Positions 28,346-37,429 of a DNA stretch of 64,000 nt are shown here, piece after piece. A model generated the notes under the pieces. It was not told the DNA's origin. It made no database searches and saw only the letters and a program-made list of their open reading frames with translations. Positions within the stretch are counted from its first letter, which is position 1. Each line of letters opens with the position of its first letter. The translations under genes were made by a program, and so were the position numbers. Origin of the DNA: Massilia sp. HP4 (GTDB taxonomy: Bacteria; Pseudomonadota; Gammaproteobacteria; Burkholderiales; Burkholderiaceae_D); NCBI RefSeq assembly GCF_005222695.1, contig NZ_STGG01000047.1, positions 62,001 to 126,000 on the forward strand, in the 5' to 3' direction.

Positions 28346-29569
28346 ATGTGGAAACGAATTGCAGCGTATTACCGCGAGTGCGACGCAGAGCAGCTCGCGG
28401 TGCTCAAGAACCCAGCCCTGGCCGCGCATGCGCCGGCCGGATGGCGGCGCTTCATCGCCTGCAAGCTGGCCGAGATGTCGCCGCAGGAGCGCGAGGAGCT
28501 GCACCGCTTCTCCAGCACCGTCCGCACTTCCACGGTACTGCTTGCGATTCTCAAGCTGCTCGTCGTGCTGTCGGTACTTGGGTTCCTGATCAACCTCGCC
28601 TTCCTGCCGGCCAAGCCGTGGTGGGAAACGGTCGTTATCGCCAACGCGATCGGGATTGCGATGTCCTTCTCGCTGTTCGGCGTCTGGTTCAACTACGGCA
28701 AGATCGTACGTGCCAAGGGCAAGGCGCTGGTTACCATCGTCGGCCTGGGCTTGCTGGGTGGGTTGTTCGGCGCCATGACCGCCATGTTCGAGAAGGGCGA
28801 CCAGTGGACGGTCCTGCTGGATAAACTGCCCAAGGTCGTCGTTATCGTGACACTGGTCGTGACGGCGCTGGTGGCGATACCGACCATCGTGGTGGCCGTG
28901 CTGCGCAACCGCCATTATCAGCTCCAGGCCGAACAGCTCAAGCGCGATGCCGAACAGGAGCGCCTGGCGCGCGAACTGAGCGAAACCCAATTGCGCCTGC
29001 TGCGCGCCCAGATCGAACCGCACTTCCTGTTCAATACCCTGGGCGCGGTGCAGCAGCTGGCCGAGCAGGGCGCCCAAGGTGCGGCAAGGGCAGCCGAACT
29101 CACGTCCCACTTGATCGACTTCCTGCGCGCCAGCATGAGCGATATGCGCTGCGAGCAGGTGGCATTGGCGACCGAATTCGGCCTGGTCGACTCCTACCTG
29201 CGTGTGATGCAGATCCGGATGGGCGATCGCCTGCGCTACCGTGTCGACCTGCCGGAGGCGCTGGCCGCTACCCAGGTGCCCAGCATGCTCGTGCTCACCC
29301 TGGCCGAGAACGCGATCAAGCATGGCATCGAACCGTCCCTGCATGGCGGCGAAATCGTCGTCACGGCCCAGGACGACGAGGGAACGATCCGGATCGGGGT
29401 GCGCGACAGCGGCGTCGGCATGAGCGATACGCCGGGCGCCGGCACCGGCCTGGAAAACGTGCGCCACCGCCTGCGCCTGGCCTACGGCGAGGGCGCCTGC
29501 CTGTTGCTCTCTGAAGCCGAACCCGGCCTGCTGGCCGAAATTGCCATCCCTTGCAAGGAGCCGAAATGA
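28346..29569 (+). CDS. LytS/YehU-family sensor histidine kinase
   Basis: 407 aa. Four membrane segments (about residues 65-90, 95-120, 130-150, 165-190), then a His_kinase domain with QIEPHFLFNTLGAVQQL (phospho-His) and an ATPase domain (AENAIKHGIEP, RDSGVGM, GTGLENVRHRL). ATG 28346 has AAGGAGA 7 bases upstream; the longer frame runs back into the palindromic repeat and is not real. Start of the regulator overlaps its stop (ATGA). Signal unknown. Confidence 0.92.
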   Translation: MWKRIAAYYRECDAEQLAVLKNPALAAHAPAGWRRFIACKLAEMSPQEREELHRFSSTVRTSTVLLAILKLLVVLSVLGFLINLAFLPAKPWWETVVIANAIGIAMSFSLFGVWFNYGKIVRAKGKALVTIVGLGLLGGLFGAMTAMFEKGDQWTVLLDKLPKVVVIVTLVVTALVAIPTIVVAVLRNRHYQLQAEQLKRDAEQERLARELSETQLRLLRAQIEPHFLFNTLGAVQQLAEQGAQGAARAAELTSHLIDFLRASMSDMRCEQVALATEFGLVDSYLRVMQIRMGDRLRYRVDLPEALAATQVPSMLVLTLAENAIKHGIEPSLHGGEIVVTAQDDEGTIRIGVRDSGVGMSDTPGAGTGLENVRHRLRLAYGEGACLLLSEAEPGLLAEIAIPCKEPK

Positions 29570-30315
29570 GCATCACCGTGCTGGTCGCCGAAGACGAACC
29601 CCTGATGCGCGAGCGCCTGCTCGGCATGCTGGCCACGGCCTGGCCCGAGGCGCAGGTCGTGGCCGCGCCCGAGAACGGCATCGACGCCTGGGATGCCTGG
29701 CTCGAACACGAGCCGCAAGTGGTCTTTCTCGATATCCGCATGCCGGGCATGTCGGGCCTGGAAGTGGCCGAGCGCATCGGCCGCCGCTCGCACGTGGTGT
29801 TCGTCACGGCCTACGACCAGTATGCGGTCGACGCCTTCGACACCGGCGCGGTCGACTACCTGCTCAAACCCATCCAGCCGGGCCGCCTGGACAAGGCGCT
29901 GGTGCGCCTGCGCGAAAAACTGGATGCCCGCCCGGACGACGTCAGCGAGGTCGTCAAGCAGGTGCAGGAGGCTTCGCCCGAACCCAGGCGCGAAAAGCTG
30001 AAGTGGCTGAAAGCCAGCGTCGGCAAGCAGATCCGCCTGATCGACGTGCAGGAGGTGTTGTTCTTCCAGGCCGACACCAAGTACACGCGGGTGGTGCTGG
30101 CCGACTCCGAAGCCCTGGTGCGCATTCCCTTGAAAGACCTGGTGGGCGGGCTCGATCCCGGCCTGTTCTGGCAGATCCACCGCGGCACCCTGGTGAATGT
30201 GAATGCGATCAAGGCGGCCGAACGGATCGACGCCGAACGGATGCAGGTGCTGCTGCGCGGCAGCGACGAAGTGCTGCCGGTCAGCCGCAGTTTTACTTAC
30301 CTGTTCCGCGAGTAG
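29566..30315 (+). CDS. LytTR-family response regulator
   Basis: 249 aa. Receiver domain (1-120) with EDEP, phospho-Asp in VFLDIRMPGMSG and Lys in LLKPI; LytTR DNA-binding domain (about 140-245) with FFQADTKYTRVV and QIHRGTLVNVNAI. Coupled by ATGA to its kinase. The 21-bp-spaced repeat upstream of the operon is a plausible own target. Confidence 0.94.
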   Translation: MSITVLVAEDEPLMRERLLGMLATAWPEAQVVAAPENGIDAWDAWLEHEPQVVFLDIRMPGMSGLEVAERIGRRSHVVFVTAYDQYAVDAFDTGAVDYLLKPIQPGRLDKALVRLREKLDARPDDVSEVVKQVQEASPEPRREKLKWLKASVGKQIRLIDVQEVLFFQADTKYTRVVLADSEALVRIPLKDLVGGLDPGLFWQIHRGTLVNVNAIKAAERIDAERMQVLLRGSDEVLPVSRSFTYLFRE

Positions 30316-30326
30316 ACCGACGGCGC

Positions 30327-32159
30327 CTACGTCATCTCATTGATGATGGCGACGATCTCGTCGCCGTAAGAGACCAGCTTTTTCTCGCCGACACCCGACA
30401 CGCCACGCAGCTGGTCGATCGAGGTCGGCTTGACCTTGGCGATTTCGCGCAGGGTCGCATCCTGGAACACGACATAGGCCGGCACGCCGTGTTCGCGCGC
30501 GGTGCCCATGCGCCAGGAGCGCAGGCGGTCGAAGATGCCCTGTTCGTCGCGCGACAATTCGGTCTCTTCGTAGCTCGAGCGCGAGGTGGATGGGCGCTTG
30601 GCCTTGACCGGCTTCTGGTACTGGCGCAGCTGCACCTTCTGCTCGCCCTTGAGCACCGGACGCGCGGCGTCGGTGAGTTTCAGTGAGCTGAAAGCGTCAT
30701 GGTCGACCGTGACCAGGCCCAGGGCGATCGCTTGGCGCAAGATCGCGCGCCACTCCTGTTCGCTGCGGTCGGCGCCGACACCATACACGGTGAGCTTGTC
30801 ATGGTGCCACTGGCTGATGCGTTCGGTCTGGGCGCCGCGCAGCACGTCGATCACGTGGCCGCCGGCGAAGCGCTGGTCGACCCGGTAGATGGTCGACAGC
30901 AGCTTTTGCACCGGCACCGAACCGTCGAAGCTGACCGGCGGCACCAGGCAGGTGTCGCAGTTGCCGCAGGGGCCGGAGCGCTCGCCGAAGTAGTCGAGCA
31001 GGCGCATGCGCCGGCAGGACAAGGTCTCGCACAGGCCCAGCATGGCGTCGAGCTTCATCGACAGTACGCGCTTGAAGGTTTCGTCGGCCTCGGATTCGTC
31101 GATCATGCGGCGCTGCAGGACCACGTCTTGCAGGCCGTAGGCCATCCAGGCGCTGGCGGGAGCGCCGTCGCGGCCGGCGCGACCGGTCTCTTGATAGTAA
31201 CCCTCGATACTCTTGGGCAGGTCGAGGTGGCAGACAAAGCGCACATCGGGCTTGTCGATGCCCATGCCGAAGGCAATGGTGGCGACCATGACGATGTTCT
31301 CTTCGCGCAGGAAGCGGGCCTGGTTGGCGGCGCGCACCGTGTGCTCCATGCCGGCGTGATAGGCCATGGCGCGGATGCCGTTCTCGTTCAGGAAGTCGGC
31401 CGTCTCTTCGACCTTCTTGCGCGACAGGCAGTAGACGATGCCGGAATCCTGGGCATGCTCGCCGGCGATGAAGTCGAGCAGCTGCTTGCGGCCGTTGGCT
31501 TTCTCGACGATCGAATAGCGGATATTGGGCCGGTCGAACGACGAGACGAACTGGCGCGCGCCTTCGAGTTGCAGGCGGTGCGCGATCTCGGCCCGGGTCT
31601 GCTGGTCGGCAGTCGCGGTGAGCGCGATGCGCGGCACATTGGGGAAGCGCTCGTGCAGGATCGACAGCCGGATGTACTCGGGCCGGAAATCATGCCCCCA
31701 TTGCGAGACGCAGTGGGCCTCGTCGATGGCGAACAGCGAGATGCGCGCTGCCTCGAACAGTTCGAGGCAGCGCGGCGTCATCAGGCGCTCGGGCGCCACG
31801 TAGACCAGGTCGATCTCGCCGGTACGCACCAGGCGCTCGATGCGCATGGCTTCTTCGAAGGTCTGGGTCGAGTTGAGGAACGCGGCGCGCACGCCGACTT
31901 CTTCCAGCGCATCGACCTGGTCTTGCATCAGGGCGATGAGCGGGGAGATAACGACGCCGACGCCGTCGCGCAGCAGGGCGGGGATCTGGTAGCACAGCGA
32001 CTTGCCGCCGCCGGTCGGCATCAGGACCAGCGCGTCGCCACCGCTGGCCACGTGCTCGACGATCTCTCCCTGCTGCCCGCGGAAGGCGGGATAGCCAAAG
32101 ACCGTCTCCAGCACGTGGAGAGCGCGCGCGCCGAGGTCGGCGCCGATATCGGGATTCAT
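30327..32159 (-). CDS. recQ: ATP-dependent DNA helicase RecQ
   Basis: 3'-5' helicase for recombination repair. 610 aa: helicase core with PTGGGKSLCYQIPAL (Walker A), DEAHC (Walker B), GRAGRDG (motif VI); zinc-binding region with Cys cluster CRRMRLLDYFGE ... CGNCDTC; RQC winged helix; C-terminal HRDC domain (about 530-605). Start ATG 32159 is used because it opens at the domain boundary; the longer frame overlaps uppP. No LexA box seen upstream. Confidence 0.97.
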   Translation of the reverse strand: MNPDIGADLGARALHVLETVFGYPAFRGQQGEIVEHVASGGDALVLMPTGGGKSLCYQIPALLRDGVGVVISPLIALMQDQVDALEEVGVRAAFLNSTQTFEEAMRIERLVRTGEIDLVYVAPERLMTPRCLELFEAARISLFAIDEAHCVSQWGHDFRPEYIRLSILHERFPNVPRIALTATADQQTRAEIAHRLQLEGARQFVSSFDRPNIRYSIVEKANGRKQLLDFIAGEHAQDSGIVYCLSRKKVEETADFLNENGIRAMAYHAGMEHTVRAANQARFLREENIVMVATIAFGMGIDKPDVRFVCHLDLPKSIEGYYQETGRAGRDGAPASAWMAYGLQDVVLQRRMIDESEADETFKRVLSMKLDAMLGLCETLSCRRMRLLDYFGERSGPCGNCDTCLVPPVSFDGSVPVQKLLSTIYRVDQRFAGGHVIDVLRGAQTERISQWHHDKLTVYGVGADRSEQEWRAILRQAIALGLVTVDHDAFSSLKLTDAARPVLKGEQKVQLRQYQKPVKAKRPSTSRSSYEETELSRDEQGIFDRLRSWRMGTAREHGVPAYVVFQDATLREIAKVKPTSIDQLRGVSGVGEKKLVSYGDEIVAIINEMT

Positions 32160-32199
32160 ACTGTCTGTTTCAGTGTTTGGATCAGGGTAAGGCGCTAGT

Positions 32200-33033
32200 T
32201 TACTCCGACCAGTTGACCAAGCCAAAGTGGGCGGTCACCAGCACCAGGATACCGAATACGATACGGTACCAGGCGAAGATCGTGAAGTCGTGCGTGCTGA
32301 TGTAGCGCAGCAACCAGCGCACGCACATGAAGGCGGCGATGAAGGCCGAGACGAAGCCCAGGCTGAACAGCGGGAAGTCAGCCATCGACAATGCCTCGCG
32401 TTCCTTGACCACAGAATACACCGTGGCGCCGAGCATCGTCGGGATGGCCAGGAAGAACGAGAATTCGGTGGCGGCCTTGCGCGACAGGCCGAACAGCATG
32501 CCGCCGATGATGGTCGAGCCCGATCGGCTGGTGCCGGGGATCAGGGCGAAGGACTGGGCGAAGCCGACTTTCAGGGCGTCGAGCGCCGTCATCTGGTCGA
32601 CCGTTTCGACCCGCGGTGGCGTGGTGCGCTGGCGCTGGCGGTGTTCGACCCACAGGATGATGACGCCGCCCACGACCAGGGCGATTGCCACCGGAACCGG
32701 GTGGAACAGGAGTTCGGTGATCGTGGCGCTGAACAGCACGCCCATGATCGCGGCCGGCAGGAAGGCGACGACGACATTGCGCGCGAAGCGCTGCTGGAGC
32801 GGGTCCGAGCCCAGCCCCGCGAACAGGCGCGTGACGCGCTCGCGGTATTCCCACACGACGGCCAGCACGGCGCCGAGCTGGATCACGATCTTGAACACCG
32901 TTTCCCGTACGCCCGTGAAATCGAGCAGCTCGCCCGCAAGAATCAGGTGACCAGTGGAAGAAATCGGGAGGAATTCGGTGAAGCCCTCGACCAGGCCCAT
33001 GATGATCGCCTTGATGGCGAGCGCAATATCCAT
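32200..33033 (-). CDS. uppP: undecaprenyl-diphosphatase UppP (BacA)
   Basis: Recycles the lipid carrier for peptidoglycan and O-antigen by removing a phosphate from undecaprenyl diphosphate; overproduction gives bacitracin resistance. 277 aa, about eight membrane segments, with the two family motifs [16 protein letters not shown] (Glu and Ser/His site) and [14 protein letters not shown]. Same strand as recQ, 40 bases upstream of its start. Confidence 0.97.
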   Translation of the reverse strand: MDIALAIKAIIMGLVEGFTEFLPISSTGHLILAGELLDFTGVRETVFKIVIQLGAVLAVVWEYRERVTRLFAGLGSDPLQQRFARNVVVAFLPAAIMGVLFSATITELLFHPVPVAIALVVGGVIILWVEHRQRQRTTPPRVETVDQMTALDALKVGFAQSFALIPGTSRSGSTIIGGMLFGLSRKAATEFSFFLAIPTMLGATVYSVVKEREALSMADFPLFSLGFVSAFIAAFMCVRWLLRYISTHDFTIFAWYRIVFGILVLVTAHFGLVNWSE

Positions 33034-33209
33034 GAAATTGTTTCGGTGTGGAAGTGACTAGGAGAAGCCAGAGAGGCATGCCGACTTGGGCTCGAAGCTT
33101 ACCATGAGCCGGGCCGCCACCGTTGGGCTAACTGAACCGTACGGGCGATTTTTGCCGGCGCCGGCCGGCGCTGGACGGCGTATGGACGTGCGCACGCACA
33201 AAAAAGCGC

Positions 33210-33240
33210 TTGCGAAGAATGTGAAATCGCGTGCTACACT
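33210..33240 (+). promoter_or_regulatory. extended -10 promoter of the small membrane-anchored protein
   Basis: TGC-TACACT (33232-33240) is an extended -10; TTGCGA at 33210-33215 is a -35 with a long 19-bp spacer. The expected start falls at about 33247, on an ATG. Confidence 0.45.
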
Positions 33241-33246
33241 AAAACC

Positions 33247-33273
33247 ATGAGTAATCCTGCACTCACCCAATGA
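33247..33273 (+). CDS. possible 8-codon leader peptide, perhaps leaderless
   Basis: ATG followed by seven codons (MSNPALTQ) and TGA; the stop overlaps the start of the next gene (ATGA). It would sit at or within a base or two of the predicted transcript start. Only its position supports it. Confidence 0.25.
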   Translation: MSNPALTQ

Positions 33274-33677
33274 GTCTATTATTGGTCATCGTCCTCGCCG
33301 GGTTGTCCTGGCTGGCATTTCATGACTGGCAGTTGCCTAATGCATTACGCTACCGACCCTTCCAGGGCCGGGTCTGGCGTAGTTCCTTCCCTACCGCTTC
33401 CCGCAAGGACATCCGCGAATTCCTGTCCGTGTTCGGCGCCGCCTTCTCGTTCGGCGACAGTGAACGGCTGCACCTGCGTCCCGACGACCAGGTGCTGGGC
33501 GTGGTGCGCGCCGCCAGGCCGGCGCGCTGGATGCCCGATGCCTCCGACATCGAACCGCTGGCGCGCGCCCTGCGCGAACGCTACGGCTTGCTGCTGGACG
33601 ATATCTGGCATGATGGCTTGACCGTGGGCGGGCTGTTCCAGCGGGTGCAGCAGGCGCGCGGCAAATCGGCGGTGTAG
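33270..33677 (+). CDS. small membrane-anchored hypothetical protein
   Basis: 135 aa: one N-terminal hydrophobic helix (residues 2-18) then a soluble mixed alpha/beta part of about 110 residues with conserved-looking aromatic and charged positions (FQGRVWRSSFPTASR, LLLDDIWHDGLTVGGLF). No family recognised. No Shine-Dalgarno precedes it; an 8-codon frame overlapping its start may couple translation. Convergent with the YkgJ-like gene, 8 bases away. Confidence 0.65.
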   Translation: MSLLLVIVLAGLSWLAFHDWQLPNALRYRPFQGRVWRSSFPTASRKDIREFLSVFGAAFSFGDSERLHLRPDDQVLGVVRAARPARWMPDASDIEPLARALRERYGLLLDDIWHDGLTVGGLFQRVQQARGKSAV

Positions 33678-33685
33678 ACGTCGCG

Positions 33686-33952
33686 TTACGGCGCCGTTGC
33701 CCGCTCCAGCTCGGTGAGCCACCGGATCGCCTGCGCGCGCTCGTCGCCGCACATTTCGTGCGACGGTTGCAGGCCGCCGCAGAAGGCCGGTCGTTCCGGC
33801 CGTCCAAAGATCTTGCACAGCGCATCCTCTCCCAACTGAATACACCGTACCCCGGCTGGTTTGCCGTTCGGCATGCCGGGAATCGGGCTGGTGATCGAGG
33901 GCGCGGTGCAGCAGGCGCCGCATTGTGGCCGGCAGGGGAAAGAGGCGGACAT
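33686..33952 (-). CDS. YkgJ-family cysteine-cluster protein
   Basis: 88 aa from ATG 33952 (ATG 33961 is also in frame). The N-terminal CRPQCGACC and the later CIQL, CKIF, CGG and C residues form the YkgJ-type Cys cluster, thought to bind zinc or an iron-sulfur centre. Cytoplasmic; function unknown. Confidence 0.85.
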   Translation of the reverse strand: MSASFPCRPQCGACCTAPSITSPIPGMPNGKPAGVRCIQLGEDALCKIFGRPERPAFCGGLQPSHEMCGDERAQAIRWLTELERATAP

Positions 33953-34094
33953 GGACAGCATGGATGCTTGAACGAAGCCCGCCAGTATAACGCGCCTTTC
34001 TCGCTACCCAAGCCGCATCGGGCGTATCAAAACAGATGAATCTATGGTCAGTACGATATTTCACGTAATATAGTTTCGGTTATACAACGATTGC

Positions 34095-34124
34095 TTGACT
34101 AGGCGGACAAGCGCGGTCTATATT
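34095..34124 (+). promoter_or_regulatory. sigma-70 promoter of the TetR gene
   Basis: TTGACT (34095-34100), 18-bp spacer, TATATT (34119-34124), 33 bases before the TetR start codon, in an AT-rich stretch. Confidence 0.6.
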
Positions 34125-34156
34125 AATTGTTCCTTAGATAATTTCTGGGCGGGAAT

Positions 34157-34798
34157 ATGGACTGCCAACTTGACAGTAAGCCGCGCTGGGAACGTCGCAA
34201 GGAAGCGCGTCCCCAGGAGTTACTGGCTTCCGCAATCGAGCTGTTCGTCGAGCGCGGTTTCGCCTCTACCCGTCTTGAAGACGTGGCCCGCCGCGCCGGC
34301 GTTTCCAAGGGCACGCTGTACCTGTATTACGCCAACAAGGAAGACCTGTTCAAGGCGGTCGTCCGCCAGACTATCTTGCCGATGATCGGCGATGCCGAAG
34401 CGTCGGTGGCCGAGTTCGATGGCCACAGCGCCGAACTGCTGCGCCACGTGATCTTGTCGTGGTGGCGCCGCATCGGAGCGACCAAGGCTTCCGGCATCAG
34501 CAAACTGATCCTCGCCGAAGCCGACAATTTCCCCGAACTGGCGCGTTTTTATCAGCAGGAAGTCATGACACGCGGTATCGTCATGATCTCGAACATGCTA
34601 GAGCGCGGTATCCGCCGCGGCGAATTCCGCGTGATCGATGTACCACAAACGGCGCAGGTGCTGATTGCGCCATTGATGATGCTGTCGACCTGGAAGCACA
34701 CCATTGCCCCCTGCGAGCGCTGCGACCTGCAGCCCGAAGCCTTCCTCGAAGCCTTCCTCGACATCACCCTGCACGGCCTGGTTCCCGCAACCCGCTAG
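34157..34798 (+). CDS. TetR-family transcriptional regulator
   Basis: 213 aa. N-terminal helix-turn-helix (about residues 15-65) with GFASTRLEDVARRAGVSKG-type signature and YLYYANKEDLF; the C-terminal ligand domain has no recognised subfamily. No adjacent divergent target gene, so the regulon is not evident; the AT-rich 195-base upstream region could hold its own operator. Confidence 0.92.
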   Translation: MDCQLDSKPRWERRKEARPQELLASAIELFVERGFASTRLEDVARRAGVSKGTLYLYYANKEDLFKAVVRQTILPMIGDAEASVAEFDGHSAELLRHVILSWWRRIGATKASGISKLILAEADNFPELARFYQQEVMTRGIVMISNMLERGIRRGEFRVIDVPQTAQVLIAPLMMLSTWKHTIAPCERCDLQPEAFLEAFLDITLHGLVPATR

Positions 34799-34959
34799 GT
34801 GTCCAATCACGCCAGGGACGGATTTCTGGCGTTCATCCCCCTCAAACTGCAGACTGTCGCAATTTTCCGCTGGCCTGGCCGTGCATCGTTAAGATGTGCG
34901 TCCAGAGAGCATTGTGCGATTAGAATATCGGATTGTTTATTTTTCCACCGAGAACTGAA

Positions 34960-35613
34960 ATGAATATCGAACAAGCCCGTTTCAACATGATCGAACAGCA
35001 AATCCGTCCGTGGAACGTACTGGATGAAGACGTGCTGGCCATGCTGCACGTGGTCAAGCGCGAACAATTCGTGCCGAAGGCGTACGAAAACCTGGCCTTT
35101 GCGGACGTCGAGATCCCGCTGCCGGGCGGCGAGGCGATGCTCAATCCGAAGGTCGAAGCGCGCATCGTGCAAGAGATCGCGGTAAAGAACCATGAAAACG
35201 TGCTCGAGATCGGCACCGGCTCCGGCTACATGACCGCGCTGCTGGCGCGCACTGCGCGCCACGTGACCAGCGTCGAGATCCAGCCCGAGAGCGTGACCCT
35301 GGCCAAGGAAAACCTGGCAAGGGCCGGCGTGATCAACGTCAGCGTGGAAGAAGGCAATGGCGCCCAGGGCTGGTCGACCGGCACCGAATATGACGTGATC
35401 GTGGTGTCGGGCGGCCTGCCGGTGCTGCCGGAAGCACTGGTCAAGCAGCTGAAGGTGGGCGGTCGCATGATCGCGATCCTGGGCGAAGCGCCGGCGATGA
35501 GCTGCCAGCTGATCACCCGCACCTCGGAAACGGCGCACGATGCGGTCAAGGTGTTCGAGACCCTGGCCAAGCCGCTGACCGGCGCCGAAGCGCCGTCGCG
35601 CTTCACCTTCTGA
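34960..35613 (+). CDS. protein-L-isoaspartate O-methyltransferase family protein
   Basis: 217 aa. N-terminal MIEQQIRPWNVLDEDVL and REQFVP are typical of the Pcm family; SAM motif LEIGTGSGYMTALLA lies near residue 75. Pcm repairs isomerised Asp residues in old proteins. The usual Ser/Thr of the active loop is replaced by the GGEAMLNPK stretch, as in betaproteobacterial copies beside tolC, so repair activity is probable rather than certain. Followed 8 bases later by the rhodanese gene and then tolC. Confidence 0.85.
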   Translation: MNIEQARFNMIEQQIRPWNVLDEDVLAMLHVVKREQFVPKAYENLAFADVEIPLPGGEAMLNPKVEARIVQEIAVKNHENVLEIGTGSGYMTALLARTARHVTSVEIQPESVTLAKENLARAGVINVSVEEGNGAQGWSTGTEYDVIVVSGGLPVLPEALVKQLKVGGRMIAILGEAPAMSCQLITRTSETAHDAVKVFETLAKPLTGAEAPSRFTF

Positions 35614-35621
35614 GGGCGACG

Positions 35622-35945
35622 ATGCGACAGATGACCGCTCCCGAGTTGGCCGCCTGGCTGGCCGACCCGGCGCGCGAGCAGCCGCTGCTGCTCGACGTGC
35701 GCGAGGACTGGGAATTCGAGACCTGCAAGATCGCAGGCTCGACCCAGATCCCGATGCACCTGATTCCGGTCCGCGTGAGCGAGATCGACGACGACAGGGA
35801 GGTGGTGTGCATTTGCCACCACGGCGCGCGCAGCATGCAGGTGGCCGCCTTCCTGGAGCGAAATGGGTTCAGTAACGTAACGAATTTAACGGGCGGGGTA
35901 CACGCCTGGGCCGTACAGGTCGATCCGTCGATGCCGAAGTATTGA
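35622..35945 (+). CDS. single-domain rhodanese-like protein
   Basis: 107 aa cytoplasmic domain. Pattern LLLDVREDWEFETCKIAGSTQIPM at the start, then the active-site loop CHHGARS with catalytic Cys (near residue 66) and the C-terminal LTGGVHAW. A sulfurtransferase of the GlpE/YgaP type. Lies between pcm and tolC in what looks like one transcription unit. Confidence 0.92.
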   Translation: MRQMTAPELAAWLADPAREQPLLLDVREDWEFETCKIAGSTQIPMHLIPVRVSEIDDDREVVCICHHGARSMQVAAFLERNGFSNVTNLTGGVHAWAVQVDPSMPKY

Positions 35946-35982
35946 CCTGATCCTCAACTAGATGACTCCTGTGGAGATAGCA

Positions 35983-37341
35983 ATGCAGAAACCCCTACTT
36001 GCCGTGCTGCTTGCCAGCGCCGGCTTCTCGCTCAACGCCGGTGCTGCCGACCTGATCCAGGTTTACCAGCAGGCGCTGGCCAACGATGCGACGTATGCGA
36101 GCGCGCGCGCCTCGCTGTCCGCGGGCCGCGAGCGGATCACACAGGGGCGTGCCGGCCTGCTCCCGACCGTGGGTCTCAGTGGGGGCATCAGCAAGAACGA
36201 CAATGAGTTCGACCCGTGGAATATCGGCCAGGTCGGCACCTTGCCGAACGGCCAGCCGGGCATCATCGATGGCAGCGGCTCCAACCTGCGCACCAACGAA
36301 TACACCTTGTCGCTGCAGCAGCCGCTGTACCGCTGGGATCGCTGGCAGACCTACCAGCAGAGCAAGCTGCAGCAGGCGATCGCCGAGGCGCAGTTCGCCC
36401 AGGCCCAGCAAGACCTGATCACCCGCGTGGCGACGGCCTATTTCGACGTGCTGGCGGCGCAAGACAAGCTGGAATCGACCCGCGCCCAGAAGGAAGCGAC
36501 CACCGAACAGCTGGCGTCGGCCAAGCGCAACTTCGAGGTCGGCACCCAGACCATCACCGACACCCACGAGGCGCAGGCCGCATACGACCTGGTGCTGGCG
36601 CAGGAATTCGCCGCCGTCAACGACCTGGACAACAAGCGCAACACGCTGCAGACGATCATCGGCACCGCGCCGGGCAACCTGGCCTCGCTCAAGCCGGGCG
36701 TGACCCTGGCGGTGCCGCAGCCGGCCTCGGTTGACCCATGGGTCTCGTCGGCCGAGAACCAGAACTACGGCGTGACCGTCGGCCAGTTGCAGGTCGAATT
36801 CGCCATGCGCGACATCTCGCGCAACCGCGCCGGCCACCTGCCGACCGTCGACCTGGTGGCCAGCTCGACCCGCCGCGACGTCAACGGCCGCACCGGCAGT
36901 TCGGGCGACACCAGGAACAATGCGATCGGCGTGCAGTGGAGCGTGCCGATCTTCAGCGGCTACGCCGTGACCAGCCGGGTGCGCGAAGCGATCGCGCTGG
37001 AAGACAAGGCCCGCAACGACCTGGAAGCGACCCGCCGCAACGCGGCCCTGCAGGCGCGCCAATCGTTCCTGGGCGTGAACAGCGGCCTGGCCCAGGTCAA
37101 GGCGCTGGAAGCGGCCGAAGTGTCGAGCCAGTCGGCGCTGGAATCGAACAAGCTGGGTTACCAGGTCGGCGTGCGCATCAATATCGACGTGCTGAACGCC
37201 CAGCGCCAGCTGTACCAGACCCGCACCGACCTGTCGCGTGCGCGGTATGACGTCGTCATCAACGGCCTGCGCCTGAAGGCGGCCGCCGGTTCGCTGCGCG
37301 AGGCGGACCTGGTGCCGGTGAACAGCCTGCTGGGCGAGTAA
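35983..37341 (+). CDS. tolC: TolC-family outer membrane efflux channel
   Basis: 452 aa. Signal peptide (cleavage near NAGAA-DL), then two outer-membrane-efflux repeats each of about 200 residues: DLIQVYQQALANDATYASARA opens the first and AMRDISRNRAGHLPTVDL the second. Trimeric tunnel used by RND and type I exporters. ATG 35983 with GGAG upstream gives the clean signal peptide. The adjacent pcm-like and rhodanese genes upstream are a usual betaproteobacterial neighbourhood. Confidence 0.95.
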   Translation: MQKPLLAVLLASAGFSLNAGAADLIQVYQQALANDATYASARASLSAGRERITQGRAGLLPTVGLSGGISKNDNEFDPWNIGQVGTLPNGQPGIIDGSGSNLRTNEYTLSLQQPLYRWDRWQTYQQSKLQQAIAEAQFAQAQQDLITRVATAYFDVLAAQDKLESTRAQKEATTEQLASAKRNFEVGTQTITDTHEAQAAYDLVLAQEFAAVNDLDNKRNTLQTIIGTAPGNLASLKPGVTLAVPQPASVDPWVSSAENQNYGVTVGQLQVEFAMRDISRNRAGHLPTVDLVASSTRRDVNGRTGSSGDTRNNAIGVQWSVPIFSGYAVTSRVREAIALEDKARNDLEATRRNAALQARQSFLGVNSGLAQVKALEAAEVSSQSALESNKLGYQVGVRINIDVLNAQRQLYQTRTDLSRARYDVVINGLRLKAAAGSLREADLVPVNSLLGE

Positions 37342-37401
37342 ACGCAGGCACGCCGTTCGGCGTGCACACCGCATGCGCGGCCACTCGGGTGGCGCGCAAG
37401 G

Positions 37402-37429
37402 GGCCGGGTCGTTATCCGGCCTTGTTTTT
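37402..37429 (+). terminator. terminator after tolC
   Basis: 6-bp GC stem (GGCCGG / CCGGCC), 8-base loop, then TTGTTTTT. A further perfect 8-bp hairpin (GCACGCCG / CGGCGTGC) lies closer to the stop, near 37350, without a T-run. Confidence 0.65.

Noticed and set aside
32160..32185. CTGTCTGTTTCAG upstream of recQ as a LexA box
   Set aside because: The spacing is CTG-N7-CAG, not N10, and it is not palindromic.
33158..33171. Perfect GC palindrome upstream of the small membrane protein
   Set aside because: A 14-base palindrome of only G and C is expected by chance in DNA of this composition; no further context.
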